A stretch of DNA of 7,434 bases. It comes from Candidatus Bathyarchaeota archaeon. GTDB lineage: Archaea > Thermoproteota > Bathyarchaeia > 40CM-2-53-6. The position numbers were made by a program, and so were the translations under genes. This document shows positions 1 to 5,522 of this stretch, piece by piece; the first letter of the stretch is position 1; the number at the start of each line of letters is the position of its first letter. Under the pieces are notes generated by a model. The model had not been told where the DNA came from and did no database searches. It worked only from the letters and a program-made list of their open reading frames with translations. Location of the stretch: positions 1 to 7,434 of the forward strand of contig VBBE01000170.1 in the NCBI GenBank assembly GCA_005884605.1, read 5' to 3'.

Positions 1-73
1 AGAATACAGACACGTGAAACCAAGAATCTGAACAGGAGAGAATCTTGTCTGCTACGCGGCAGTCCTTGAAGGC

Positions 74-80
74 TTTATCA
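74..80 (+). promoter_or_regulatory. TATA-like box for tRNA-Leu
   Basis: TTTATCA is centred about 32 bases before the first base of the mature tRNA. This would put initiation a few bases upstream of the tRNA 5' end, as expected for an archaeal TBP site about 26 bases before the start. It is a short motif and was chosen partly by position. Confidence 0.35.
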
Positions 81-108
81 GACTAGTTCAGAATTCTCCC
101 GACTCAGC

Positions 109-232
109 GCGGGGGTTGCCAAGCCAGGTCAAAGGCGCGAGAACTCAACCCTACCAGGAATGGTTGAAGAACGCGAAGCTCAGGACCTCGTCCCGTAGGG
201 GTTCGTGGGTTCAAATCCCACCCCCCGCACCA
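109..232 (+). tRNA. tRNA-Leu (anticodon CAG), intron-containing, CCA encoded
   Basis: A complete long-variable-arm (type II) tRNA can be folded. The acceptor GCGGGGG (109-115) pairs with CCCCCGC (222-228), followed by discriminator A229 and genomic CCA (230-232). The D-arm lies at 118-136. The T-arm is GTGGG (205-209), loop TTCAAAT, CCCAC (217-221). The variable arm is at about 191-204, with CCC paired to GGG. The anticodon arm forms only if a 36-base intron is removed: CGAG (138-141) joins G178 to give CGAGG, which pairs with CCTCG (186-190) around the loop CTCAGGA (179-185). That places CAG at 34-36 with T33 upstream, so the tRNA reads CUG leucine codons. The long variable arm agrees with leucine identity. 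Without the intron removed, no arrangement gives T33 and a paired stem. Identity is firm. Confidence 0.93.
142..177 (+). other. tRNA intron at non-canonical position 30/31
   Basis: This 36-base intron interrupts the 5' strand of the anticodon stem, not the usual site 37/38. A bulge-helix-bulge fold supports the boundaries. CGCG (136-139, exon) pairs with CGCG (172-175, intron). Each strand then continues into a three-base bulge, AGA (140-142) and AAG (176-178), and cutting between the second and third bulge base gives exactly the ends needed to restore the stem. Inside the intron TCAACC (145-150) pairs with GGTTGA (162-167). The outer exon helix is weak and the inner internal loop is asymmetric, so this is a relaxed motif. 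Relaxed motifs are known for archaea whose splicing endonuclease has broad specificity. Confidence 0.8.
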
Positions 233-349
233 ATAACAAACCCCGACAAACCACCTGAAGGACGCAGAGGCGGTGCGATCGGCAGGCCTCCGAAGAAGAA
301 CACAAGGATCTTCGCAACGTGCGACACTCAGATACATCAGAAAGTTTGA
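233..349 (+). pseudogene. Possible remnant of a ribbon-helix-helix type regulator
   Basis: Directly after the tRNA CCA a frame translates as a basic segment containing IGRPPKKNTRIFATCDTQIH and ends at a stop at 347-349. It has no usual start codon of its own: in this frame it opens inside the tRNA. A basic GRPPKK lead followed by a short beta-like segment and the beginning of a helix resembles the N-terminus of small archaeal ribbon-helix-helix (CopG/Arc-like) proteins. If so, the second helix and the rest are missing. The fragment reads on after the stop into the same frame as the signal peptide at 377. It could equally be chance coding next to a tRNA. It is reported because the residue pattern looks protein-like, with low certainty. 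Confidence 0.22.
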
Positions 350-376
350 ACATTAGTAACAAAATGTCTGGTTGGT

Positions 377-473
377 ATGGGGTCAAGCCTATGTTGTGCG
401 GCCCTCTTGTCGCTGATATCCGTGAGTTTTTGTTTGCCGATACAACTCCACAGGCCCATGCGTCGGGTCCGTG
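377..473 (+). pseudogene. Frameshifted signal-peptide region of the exported protein at 471-1118
   Basis: ATG at 377 opens a frame reading MGSSLCCAALLSLISVSFC, a convincing signal-peptide core. It does not continue into the downstream gene. One frame over, from about 433, the text reads FADTTPQAHASGP, which contains an AHA signal-peptidase-like site. It ends at 471, where a further shift gives VALDGVGSS, the beginning of the mature protein. The three pieces are in order and abut closely. An ancestral gene starting at 377 with two single-base losses, near 430-433 and at about 471, explains all of them. Sequencing error cannot be excluded from one window. What argues for a real ancestral reading frame is that each piece has the composition expected at its place. 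Confidence 0.6.
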
Positions 474-1118
474 GCGTTGGACGGAGTGGGAAGCAGCATA
501 ATCTGTGGTACGTACTGTCGCGCGGAATCCCTGACCACTGCACGTGGCCATGATGTCATAATACTGATCGTGGAATGCGGGTTTACCGACTGTCAGTCCA
601 CAATATCAACAATCACGGACAGCAGTGGCCTGAAGTTCATTCAACGCGTATCATTCGCGCCCAATGATAAAATCTGGGAATACTATGCAAGAACCACATT
701 CCCGCTGAAGTCGGATAACATTTCAGTCGTGATTCCGGGAATTTACAATTGGGGGATGCAGGTTCTCGCAATCCGTAATGCCAATACTCGATCAATATTC
801 GAGCAGAGTCCAAGATTCCCGATAACTTTGTCGTGTCTCGGACCTGGGGGAATTTCAGTCACAACGTGTACCGCTCCGATGGGAGCAGTCGATCATGACT
901 TCATCATAGCAAGTACGGCAATAAATGATGCTGGAGCATGCACACCCTCATCAGGATTTGCCGAGCTGGGGGGTGGTGGTGGGGACGGTGTCCTAGATAT
1001 TGATTATCAAATAGTCTCGATGCCTCAGGGCAACTTTGTGTTAACTTGCAGTGGCAATGACCCAGTGGCGATGGTTGCCGATGCAATCTCACTCCCTAAT
1101 GCCTTTGGGACCTCCTAG
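471..1118 (+). CDS. Exported cysteine-rich protein of unknown function (5' end frameshifted)
   Basis: The frame encodes 215 residues from a GTG at 471 and is open upstream only to 426. It is rich in Ser, Thr, Gly and Ile with alternating beta-strand character. Paired cysteines recur (CGTYC near 12-16, CGFTDC near 36-40, others near 121, 133, 157 and 194), as expected for a disulfide-bonded protein outside the cell. A glycine run lies near residues 167-171. The start at 471 is probably not the original one, because the N-terminus lacks a signal peptide and the missing export signal lies in other frames at 377-471. As written the product would stay in the cytoplasm or not be made. The sequence feels like a recurrent secreted-protein family of thaumarchaea, but I cannot assign a domain name or function. 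It is convergent with the membrane protein downstream. Confidence 0.6.
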   Translation: MALDGVGSSIICGTYCRAESLTTARGHDVIILIVECGFTDCQSTISTITDSSGLKFIQRVSFAPNDKIWEYYARTTFPLKSDNISVVIPGIYNWGMQVLAIRNANTRSIFEQSPRFPITLSCLGPGGISVTTCTAPMGAVDHDFIIASTAINDAGACTPSSGFAELGGGGGDGVLDIDYQIVSMPQGNFVLTCSGNDPVAMVADAISLPNAFGTS

Positions 1119-1281
1119 AATTAGTCGTGGACGACTTCGAGCGTGCCCGGCGGTCCACTCCGACCGTCTTCGACTTTCATCGCCATCCGGATAATTGACT
1201 ATATGCTTGTGTCACATTATCGAAACCGGACCAAGCGAACGAGCCATTTTGAGCCGCGCAAATCTTGACGCATTATGTTGA

Positions 1282-1908
1282 CTATCCCCTCTCACACCCG
1301 TACGCAAGCGGTTGGACCTTAGAGGGGCCCCTAGAGGGGCGTGGGAGAAAGAAAGGCCACTTTCGGACACCGAATAAGACAGTATCGTATATCAATATCA
1401 GGATATAGCTTGTCCATAGAAAGAGGCCTGTGTATGGGACGGCGTCGATGAGAAAATCCTCGCCTGAATATCCGGCTACGCAGTTGGGCGGTTGGGAGAG
1501 CCGCATAATGTTTGCCTGGCAGGTCGGAGTCGGCTCCCATCTCCAGTAGAACGGAAACCCGTAGCTATCGAAGTATAGCGTGTCTCCCGGGTCTGACGCC
1601 CAATAGTTCGCGATCAGAAAACCGCTCAGAAAGCTGAGACCAAGGCCGACGATAAGAGGCAGCGGGATCTGCAATGTAGCTTTTGTCACCTTTCTATCTC
1701 GCATGACTCGCATTATGGTAAGTATCAGGACTGCTCCATAAAGGAGCAGAAGGATTACTCCCGTGAGTAAAACGAAGCCTAGGTAGAAAGAGACAGTCCA
1801 GACTGATTGTAAATTGTCGGAGGCGAGGAGTCCGCCCGCGACTCCCATGAGAATGGTGGCGGACGACCCTATCGCGAGAGGGCATAGTAGGACCAGTACA
1901 GGCTTCAA
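1282..1908 (-). CDS. Four-helix membrane protein, unknown function
   Basis: The frame encodes 208 residues with four hydrophobic segments at about 4-28, 37-67, 81-102 and 158-181. The short basic loop MRVMRDRK between helices 2 and 3 and the basic C-terminus suggest both ends face the cytoplasm. A loop of about 55 residues (103-157) would then lie outside; it is rich in Trp, Tyr and Pro and has two cysteines (130 and 143) that could form a disulfide. The start is uncertain. The listed one is TTG at 1908; no ATG or GTG lies in frame before the upstream stop at 1942-1944, and an ATG at 1934 lies in another frame and meets a stop after six codons. No family is recognised. The strong membrane pattern over the whole length makes a real gene likely. 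Confidence 0.65.
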   Translation of the reverse strand: MKPVLVLLCPLAIGSSATILMGVAGGLLASDNLQSVWTVSFYLGFVLLTGVILLLLYGAVLILTIMRVMRDRKVTKATLQIPLPLIVGLGLSFLSGFLIANYWASDPGDTLYFDSYGFPFYWRWEPTPTCQANIMRLSQPPNCVAGYSGEDFLIDAVPYTGLFLWTSYILILIYDTVLFGVRKWPFFLPRPSRGPSKVQPLAYGCERG

Positions 1909-2230
1909 GAATATCAGAATCTGCTTTCGTTCATGATAAGATTATCGCGGTCACTGCTCACACTGCTATCGAATAGTGCTGGATACGTGACTATCGCGGT
2001 CGCGAAGTGCGCCGGGCCATCCGCAAGCTCTGGCTTCCGCTACTTTACAACACTTCGTGATAGTTCCTTGATTCACGCGACGTTACACATATACTGTCGA
2101 TGTGGTTCACGGCGAGGATTGGTGGATAGAGTGAGTCATCGGCGTCAGGTTAGAGAGATGGGCCCATCAGGGCAATGGAACCCTGTTAACAGGACCTAGT
2201 TGCTCTTGTATTCTAGGGATGTATTCTCCC
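1909..2230. other. About 320 bases without a convincing gene; hairpin-rich near its right end
   Basis: No persuasive coding frame is present; the plus-strand frame from 1934 has no domain character. The right end is rich in self-complementarity. GATGGGCCCATC (2157-2168) is a perfect palindrome. CAGGG (2168-2172) pairs with CCCTG (2181-2185). CCTGTTAACAGG (2182-2193) is a second palindrome that competes with it. CCTAG (2195-2199) pairs with CTAGG (2213-2217), and GGGA pairs with TCCC around 2216-2230. The stretch runs directly into the tRNA 3'-end-like sequence. It could be a decayed or intron-split tRNA, or a small structured RNA. I could not fold a complete tRNA from it. Confidence 0.35.
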
Positions 2231-2255
2231 GTTCAAATCCCACCCTCTCTCACCA
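2231..2255 (+). repeat. tRNA 3'-end-like sequence, partial repeat of tRNA-Leu
   Basis: GTTCAAATCCCACCC (2231-2245) is identical to 209-223 of the tRNA-Leu T-arm and acceptor. The sequence then diverges to TCTCT and ends in CACCA, followed by TTTTT. The T-loop signature TTCAAAT is intact, but the bases before it (TCTCCC) do not pair with CCCAC, so there is no functional T-stem. GAGAGA at 2153-2158 could pair with TCTCTC, but no D-arm or anticodon arm fits between. It is best read as a tRNA pseudogene end or as an attachment-site remnant left by integration at a tRNA. Confidence 0.55.
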
Positions 2256-2260
2256 TTTTT
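2256..2260 (+). terminator. T-run after the tRNA-like 3' end
   Basis: TTTTT follows CACCA directly. Archaeal RNA polymerase commonly stops at T-runs without a hairpin, and such runs often follow tRNA genes. It is short, and its presence only suggests that the element upstream was once transcribed. Confidence 0.3.
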
Positions 2261-2343
2261 GTTAGCTAGCTGATTAGTGCTCCAAGCCTGGTTTCGCGCA
2301 CAGCTGAAGAATAGTCTATCCACCCTATGATGGGCAGTGGAGC

Positions 2344-3690
2344 CTAAGTGGTTGCAATGATGTTTCTCGCGAGCTGGTCGTAGATTCTCAATCTTTCCAG
2401 CGCGATGTCAGCTCCGATAACTTTGTGTTCGCTGAAGAATTTCTCGACCTTAGCTAGGCGGCCGACGCCGACAATCGATAAGTATTCTCGCAAAATGATC
2501 GAGAACTGTGCTGTCCCGGAGTACATCTCTTCTAATCTTGCCATGTTCTTCTTGAACCATTGCCAGACCGCAGTTTTTGCGTTTGGGTTGGCTGTGGCGT
2601 AGAGGATCACGTTCCGCACGTCTTGCCGCTTTACCTTCCCACTCAACGCGAAGTCTAGCGTTTTCTCTACGAGTTCAGGATTCTTGAAGCTGGCCAATCC
2701 TTCCAAGTATCTTAGTCGTTCTTCGTCCGTTGTGCTTTTTGTATATCTGTTGATTAGGCCGTCGTAATCGTTTGAAGATCTAGCGTATCCCATAACAACT
2801 GATCGTTTCATGTCGGGCTCTACTTTGGCTAGGTCATTGAGCTTGGAACCGGCCTTCTCTGCATAATCATCGTCTAGAAGAGCGAGGCGGGCGGCGATAA
2901 TGCCCTTAAGCGTGGTGCTATTGTCGTCCTTCTTGCTGTCGAAGATTCTGAGGCCGGTGCTATGAAATTTGCGGGAAGTCTCGATTAGTTTTGAGGGTGC
3001 GATCTGGTATAGGAATGAGAGTTGGTCGGAGACTTCGACCGCGGGAAGATACTCCTCCCCGTTCTGATATTTCTCGACTAGTTTGATGTATTCTTTGAAA
3101 GACGTCCGTCCGGACAGGAGAAAGGCTTTGGCGTCGCTGATCAAACCCCAACGGTCGAGCGGAGAGAGTCCGCTCTTCCAGACAAGATCTAGCAGTTCCT
3201 TTCCATTGTACTGGACGACGTAGAATCCCGTCTGGTCAACGTTTAATTTGAGAGATCGTGGTGTTGTTGGGAGGTTTACCTCGCCCTTTTTCTTGTCGAG
3301 CAATAACGATTGCGTCTTGCCGTCAACGTTCATTGTGACCGGGATCGGCCAGGTCTGCTTGGAGGTCCCGCCTGTCAGGAGAAACCTCTCCTGTTCAAGG
3401 GTTAGTCTGCCGTCGGCCAATGAGGCTTTGACGACTGGGAAACCTTCTTGGCTGATCCAGCCTTCCATGATTCGGCTAACATCCGTCCCGGATGCTTCTT
3501 GGAGGCTTGACCAGAGATCGTGGCCGGAGGCGTTGCCGTATCGGAATTTCTCTAGATACTGCCTAACGCCGTTTTTGAAATTCTCTGGGCCTATGTAGGC
3601 TTCGATCATTCGTAGGATGCTTGCGCCTTTGCCGTAGCTGATCTCGTCGAATAGTTCTTCGATCTCTTCAGGGTCATGGACCTTCGCCAT
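2344..3690 (-). CDS. M1 family aminopeptidase, C-terminal fragment (zinc site missing)
   Basis: These 448 residues are the second half of an M1 (tricorn interacting factor F3/ERAP-like) aminopeptidase. Near the start EISYGKGASIL carries the tyrosine (residue 19) that stabilises the transition state in this family. A beta-rich domain follows at about 90-165 (WPIPVTMNVDGKT ... TGFYVVQYNG), then the long alpha-helical ERAP1_C-type domain to the end (RNIIATT). The frame is open upstream of the listed ATG and reads DALTKTHPIMAKVHD, so residues before 3690 belong to the same ancestral protein; the ATG is only the first methionine in the fragment. What should precede, HEXXH and the third zinc ligand, is absent from the window. 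Any separate product would be a helical domain without an active site. It ends about 90 bases after the tRNA-like element on the other strand. Confidence 0.85.
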   Translation of the reverse strand: MAKVHDPEEIEELFDEISYGKGASILRMIEAYIGPENFKNGVRQYLEKFRYGNASGHDLWSSLQEASGTDVSRIMEGWISQEGFPVVKASLADGRLTLEQERFLLTGGTSKQTWPIPVTMNVDGKTQSLLLDKKKGEVNLPTTPRSLKLNVDQTGFYVVQYNGKELLDLVWKSGLSPLDRWGLISDAKAFLLSGRTSFKEYIKLVEKYQNGEEYLPAVEVSDQLSFLYQIAPSKLIETSRKFHSTGLRIFDSKKDDNSTTLKGIIAARLALLDDDYAEKAGSKLNDLAKVEPDMKRSVVMGYARSSNDYDGLINRYTKSTTDEERLRYLEGLASFKNPELVEKTLDFALSGKVKRQDVRNVILYATANPNAKTAVWQWFKKNMARLEEMYSGTAQFSIILREYLSIVGVGRLAKVEKFFSEHKVIGADIALERLRIYDQLARNIIATT

Positions 3691-3707
3691 GATGGGATGG
3701 GTTTTGG

Positions 3708-4568
3708 TCAGGGCGTCGCGACATGAGCTACCGATTTCCTCGCCCGAACGCTCGTGTCTTTGTCCACGTGCAGGAGAATTTCCCGGTATGTGATAGCTCC
3801 CCAGTTCTCCATCGCACCATAGGCAAATTCTGGGACTGCTATGTTGTGGAGTTTGGGTAGTTGAAAGGGGATTCCGAAGTATGACTCGTAAAAGTCTAAG
3901 ACTTTACGCGTGGCGTCGAATGAGAATTCTGTGTTGATCTTTCCGGTCGGCCGATCAGCGTAGGCCGCGTAAAGTTCTGTTTCTCCGTGCCTGTTCTTCT
4001 CCTGGACGAATTTTCCGACGCCCAAGTAGAGAAGATAGGTGGACATCTTCGGCGTCTTCTTGAACATGACAGTCTTCTTCTCCCCCTGCCTTGTCTCGGA
4101 TTCGATCGGCATGTTCGAAATGACGGAGAGGTCAGCGTCGGTTCTGACTCTAACCTTGAACACTGCCTTGAACGCAGGATGGTCCACGCAAGGGAGGACC
4201 TTGCGAGCCTGAACTGCTTCGAGGTGAGTACTGAGTATGTAGCCATCCCCGTAAGATGCTTTGTAGAGCCCGGTGAAGTTGTCGGAGACTCTACCACTGA
4301 AGTCTATTTCTAACGGACCCGAGAACTTCCCGCTCTGAATCTCTAGAACCTTCCCGGAATGCTTGAACGGGACCTTGTTGCCACCGGATTTTACGCTACT
4401 GATCTGTTGGCCCACAGCGTCGAGGGAAACATCGCCGATGGATTCAAGATCCACTACTACTTTGCCCCTATATTTGAGACCTGAAAAGTCAACATCGAGG
4501 AATAGATCATATTCTCGGACCTCCTGAACGTTCTTCTCAGACTGAGTTGTAGCTACCTGCAAGGGCAT
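3708..4568 (-). CDS. M1 family aminopeptidase, N-terminal fragment (truncated by deletion and frameshift)
   Basis: These 286 residues form the N-terminal saddle domain and the beginning of the catalytic domain of an M1 aminopeptidase. Residues 117-139 (EAVQARKVLPCVDHPAFKAV) match the conserved region before the catalytic domain. YGAMENWGAITYRE at 250-263 is the GAMEN exopeptidase motif, which binds the free amino end of the peptide. Intact relatives continue within about ten residues into HEXXH. Here the text is RARKSVAHVATP and then a stop. The C-terminal half follows immediately in another frame (2344-3690). Family members are around 780-850 residues; the two halves sum to about 735, consistent with loss of roughly 60. 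The start ATG sits about 29 bases after a TATA-like box, so the transcript is probably leaderless. As a metallopeptidase the gene is dead as written. Confidence 0.88.
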   Translation of the reverse strand: MPLQVATTQSEKNVQEVREYDLFLDVDFSGLKYRGKVVVDLESIGDVSLDAVGQQISSVKSGGNKVPFKHSGKVLEIQSGKFSGPLEIDFSGRVSDNFTGLYKASYGDGYILSTHLEAVQARKVLPCVDHPAFKAVFKVRVRTDADLSVISNMPIESETRQGEKKTVMFKKTPKMSTYLLYLGVGKFVQEKNRHGETELYAAYADRPTGKINTEFSFDATRKVLDFYESYFGIPFQLPKLHNIAVPEFAYGAMENWGAITYREILLHVDKDTSVRARKSVAHVATP

Positions 4569-4591
4569 CGTATTTCGACTCTGATCAACAT

Positions 4592-4600
4592 CTACTTAAG
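4592..4600 (-). promoter_or_regulatory. TATA-like box for the M1 aminopeptidase
   Basis: On the minus strand CTTAAGTAG is centred about 29 bases before the ATG at 4568, the spacing expected for an archaeal leaderless mRNA. No Shine-Dalgarno sequence is seen before the ATG, which fits. Confidence 0.4.
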
Positions 4601-4728
4601 AATCATTTGAGGACGCTACCGACAAAGCTCCTTTTTTCGGGTCCAGCCGTGACTTTTGAGATTATGGACCTGAGAATAACCAGTCGGACAAACATTATCA
4701 TCCATAGACCGAGTTTGACCTAAAGCTC

Positions 4729-4917
4729 ATGATCAAATTCAAGCGCAAGGATTTCCTCATGAAGGAGTGCGAGTTCGAAACAAAAGGCACGAATTCAATA
4801 GACGAAATGATGAAGCTGGTCGAAGTTCACGCGGGAGATGAGCATAGAACGCTCAGGCTCTCGCCGGAGACGATTGAAAAGATTCGGACCTCCTTAGAGA
4901 AACAGACGGGCCTCTAG
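4729..4917 (+). CDS. DUF1059-like small protein
   Basis: This 62-residue protein matches the layout of the DUF1059 family: an N-terminal KFKRKDF strand, a cysteine in ECEFETKG (residues 13-20), a helix IDEMMKLVEVHAGDEH (24-39) and a closing helix SPETIEKIRTSLEK (45-58). The family is small and cytoplasmic, and its role is unknown. Relatives usually carry an additional cysteine early (CKD); here that position is Arg (KRKD), leaving Cys14 as the only cysteine. The start is well fixed: a stop lies in frame at 4705-4707 and no other start codon lies between. ATTATCA at about 4694-4700, some 30 bases upstream, may be the TATA box of a leaderless transcript. It is divergent from the aminopeptidase and convergent with the cupredoxin, with about 26 bases between the stops. 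Confidence 0.75.
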   Translation: MIKFKRKDFLMKECEFETKGTNSIDEMMKLVEVHAGDEHRTLRLSPETIEKIRTSLEKQTGL

Positions 4918-4943
4918 AAACCTCTCTCTTGCACTTGCTAGCT

Positions 4944-5507
4944 CTATTGCGAGGCTGATCCCGAAGCACCCAGTTTTTTGGTCCGACGCCTCACGAACAA
5001 TGCGATCGATGCCACCACGACGGCCCCAGCAATTGTTCCGCCGATGACGTAAGGTGTGTAATCAACTGATGGTGGCGTCGTCACTGGGGGCGGCTGGAGG
5101 TCAGAACCAGTGACGTTGACTAAACTGTTCATTGTTGGATGGAAGCCGCACTGGATCGGATAGACCCCGTGTTCGTAAAAGACGTAGGAGAAGTTCTGTC
5201 CTGGGTTCAACGGTCCGCTACTGATAAGAGGCGTCCCTCTTTGCGTAGTGTTCGTCTGCGGCGAAGACGTAACGGTATGTTGGGTGTTTCCATTGTTCGT
5301 CCAAATTACTTCCGTTCCGGTGGTTACATTGATGCGTAGTGGTTGGTAAGCAAAGTCAATGATAATCGCAGAGTATGAGGAGTTACTAGCTCGAGCAGGC
5401 ATTAGAAACGAATCAAATAGTGGAGAGACGAATACGCTTACCAGGATGAGCGCTGAGACCACTTTCGCCAGTGATCGTTGAGAAAAATGGTGGTAGGGCC
5501 ACCTCAT
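4944..5507 (-). CDS. Membrane-anchored plastocyanin-like cupredoxin
   Basis: This 187-residue exported copper protein has a signal peptide at about 1-40 (hydrophobic core VVSALILVSVFVSPLF, cleavage likely after ARA). The cupredoxin domain at about 44-133 carries a complete type 1 copper site: His77 in NTQHTVTS, then Cys120, His123 and Met126 in QCGFHPTM. A Pro/Thr linker (139-148) and a C-terminal transmembrane helix (about 153-172) ending in RRRTKK tether it to the membrane with the copper domain outside. Such proteins carry electrons at the thaumarchaeal cell surface; the partner is unknown here. It is the second gene of a probable operon, starting 15 bases after the stop of the histidine-bearing exported protein. 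No strong Shine-Dalgarno sequence is seen in that gap. One-electron transfer is inferred from the intact site. Confidence 0.9.
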   Translation of the reverse strand: MRWPYHHFSQRSLAKVVSALILVSVFVSPLFDSFLMPARASNSSYSAIIIDFAYQPLRINVTTGTEVIWTNNGNTQHTVTSSPQTNTTQRGTPLISSGPLNPGQNFSYVFYEHGVYPIQCGFHPTMNSLVNVTGSDLQPPPVTTPPSVDYTPYVIGGTIAGAVVVASIALFVRRRTKKLGASGSASQ

Positions 5508-5522
5508 TTGGGTGAGCCCTGA

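Noticed and set aside
109..232. Anticodon CAA with a canonical intron
   Set aside because: CTCAA at 144-148 is tempting, but the stem bases before it do not pair with any 3' exon strand, and T33 would be displaced by one. CAG with the 30/31 intron pairs fully.
104..337. Minus-strand frame reading WDLNPRTPTGRGPEL across the tRNA
   Set aside because: This is the classic false protein from the reverse strand of a tRNA gene. The minus-strand frame at 180-551 (GVGFEPTNPYG) has the same cause.
116..349. Plus-strand frame starting inside the tRNA
   Set aside because: Its first 38 codons are the tRNA itself. Only the part after 233 was considered, as a possible remnant.
1933..2199. 88-residue plus-strand frame
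   Set aside because: No domain, motif or membrane pattern; it overlaps the hairpin-rich stretch and the 5' region of the membrane gene. Probably chance.
2150..2255. Complete tRNA-Asn or tRNA-Ser gene
   Set aside because: No D-arm, paired anticodon stem or T-stem could be assembled together, so only the 3' end is reported.
3248..3598. Plus-strand frame opposite the aminopeptidase
   Set aside because: It is a shadow of the conserved minus-strand M1 coding sequence, as are the frames at 2405-2602 and 3987-4313.
4632..4637. T-run as a terminator
   Set aside because: It lies in the divergent promoter gap between two gene starts, with no upstream plus-strand transcript to end there.
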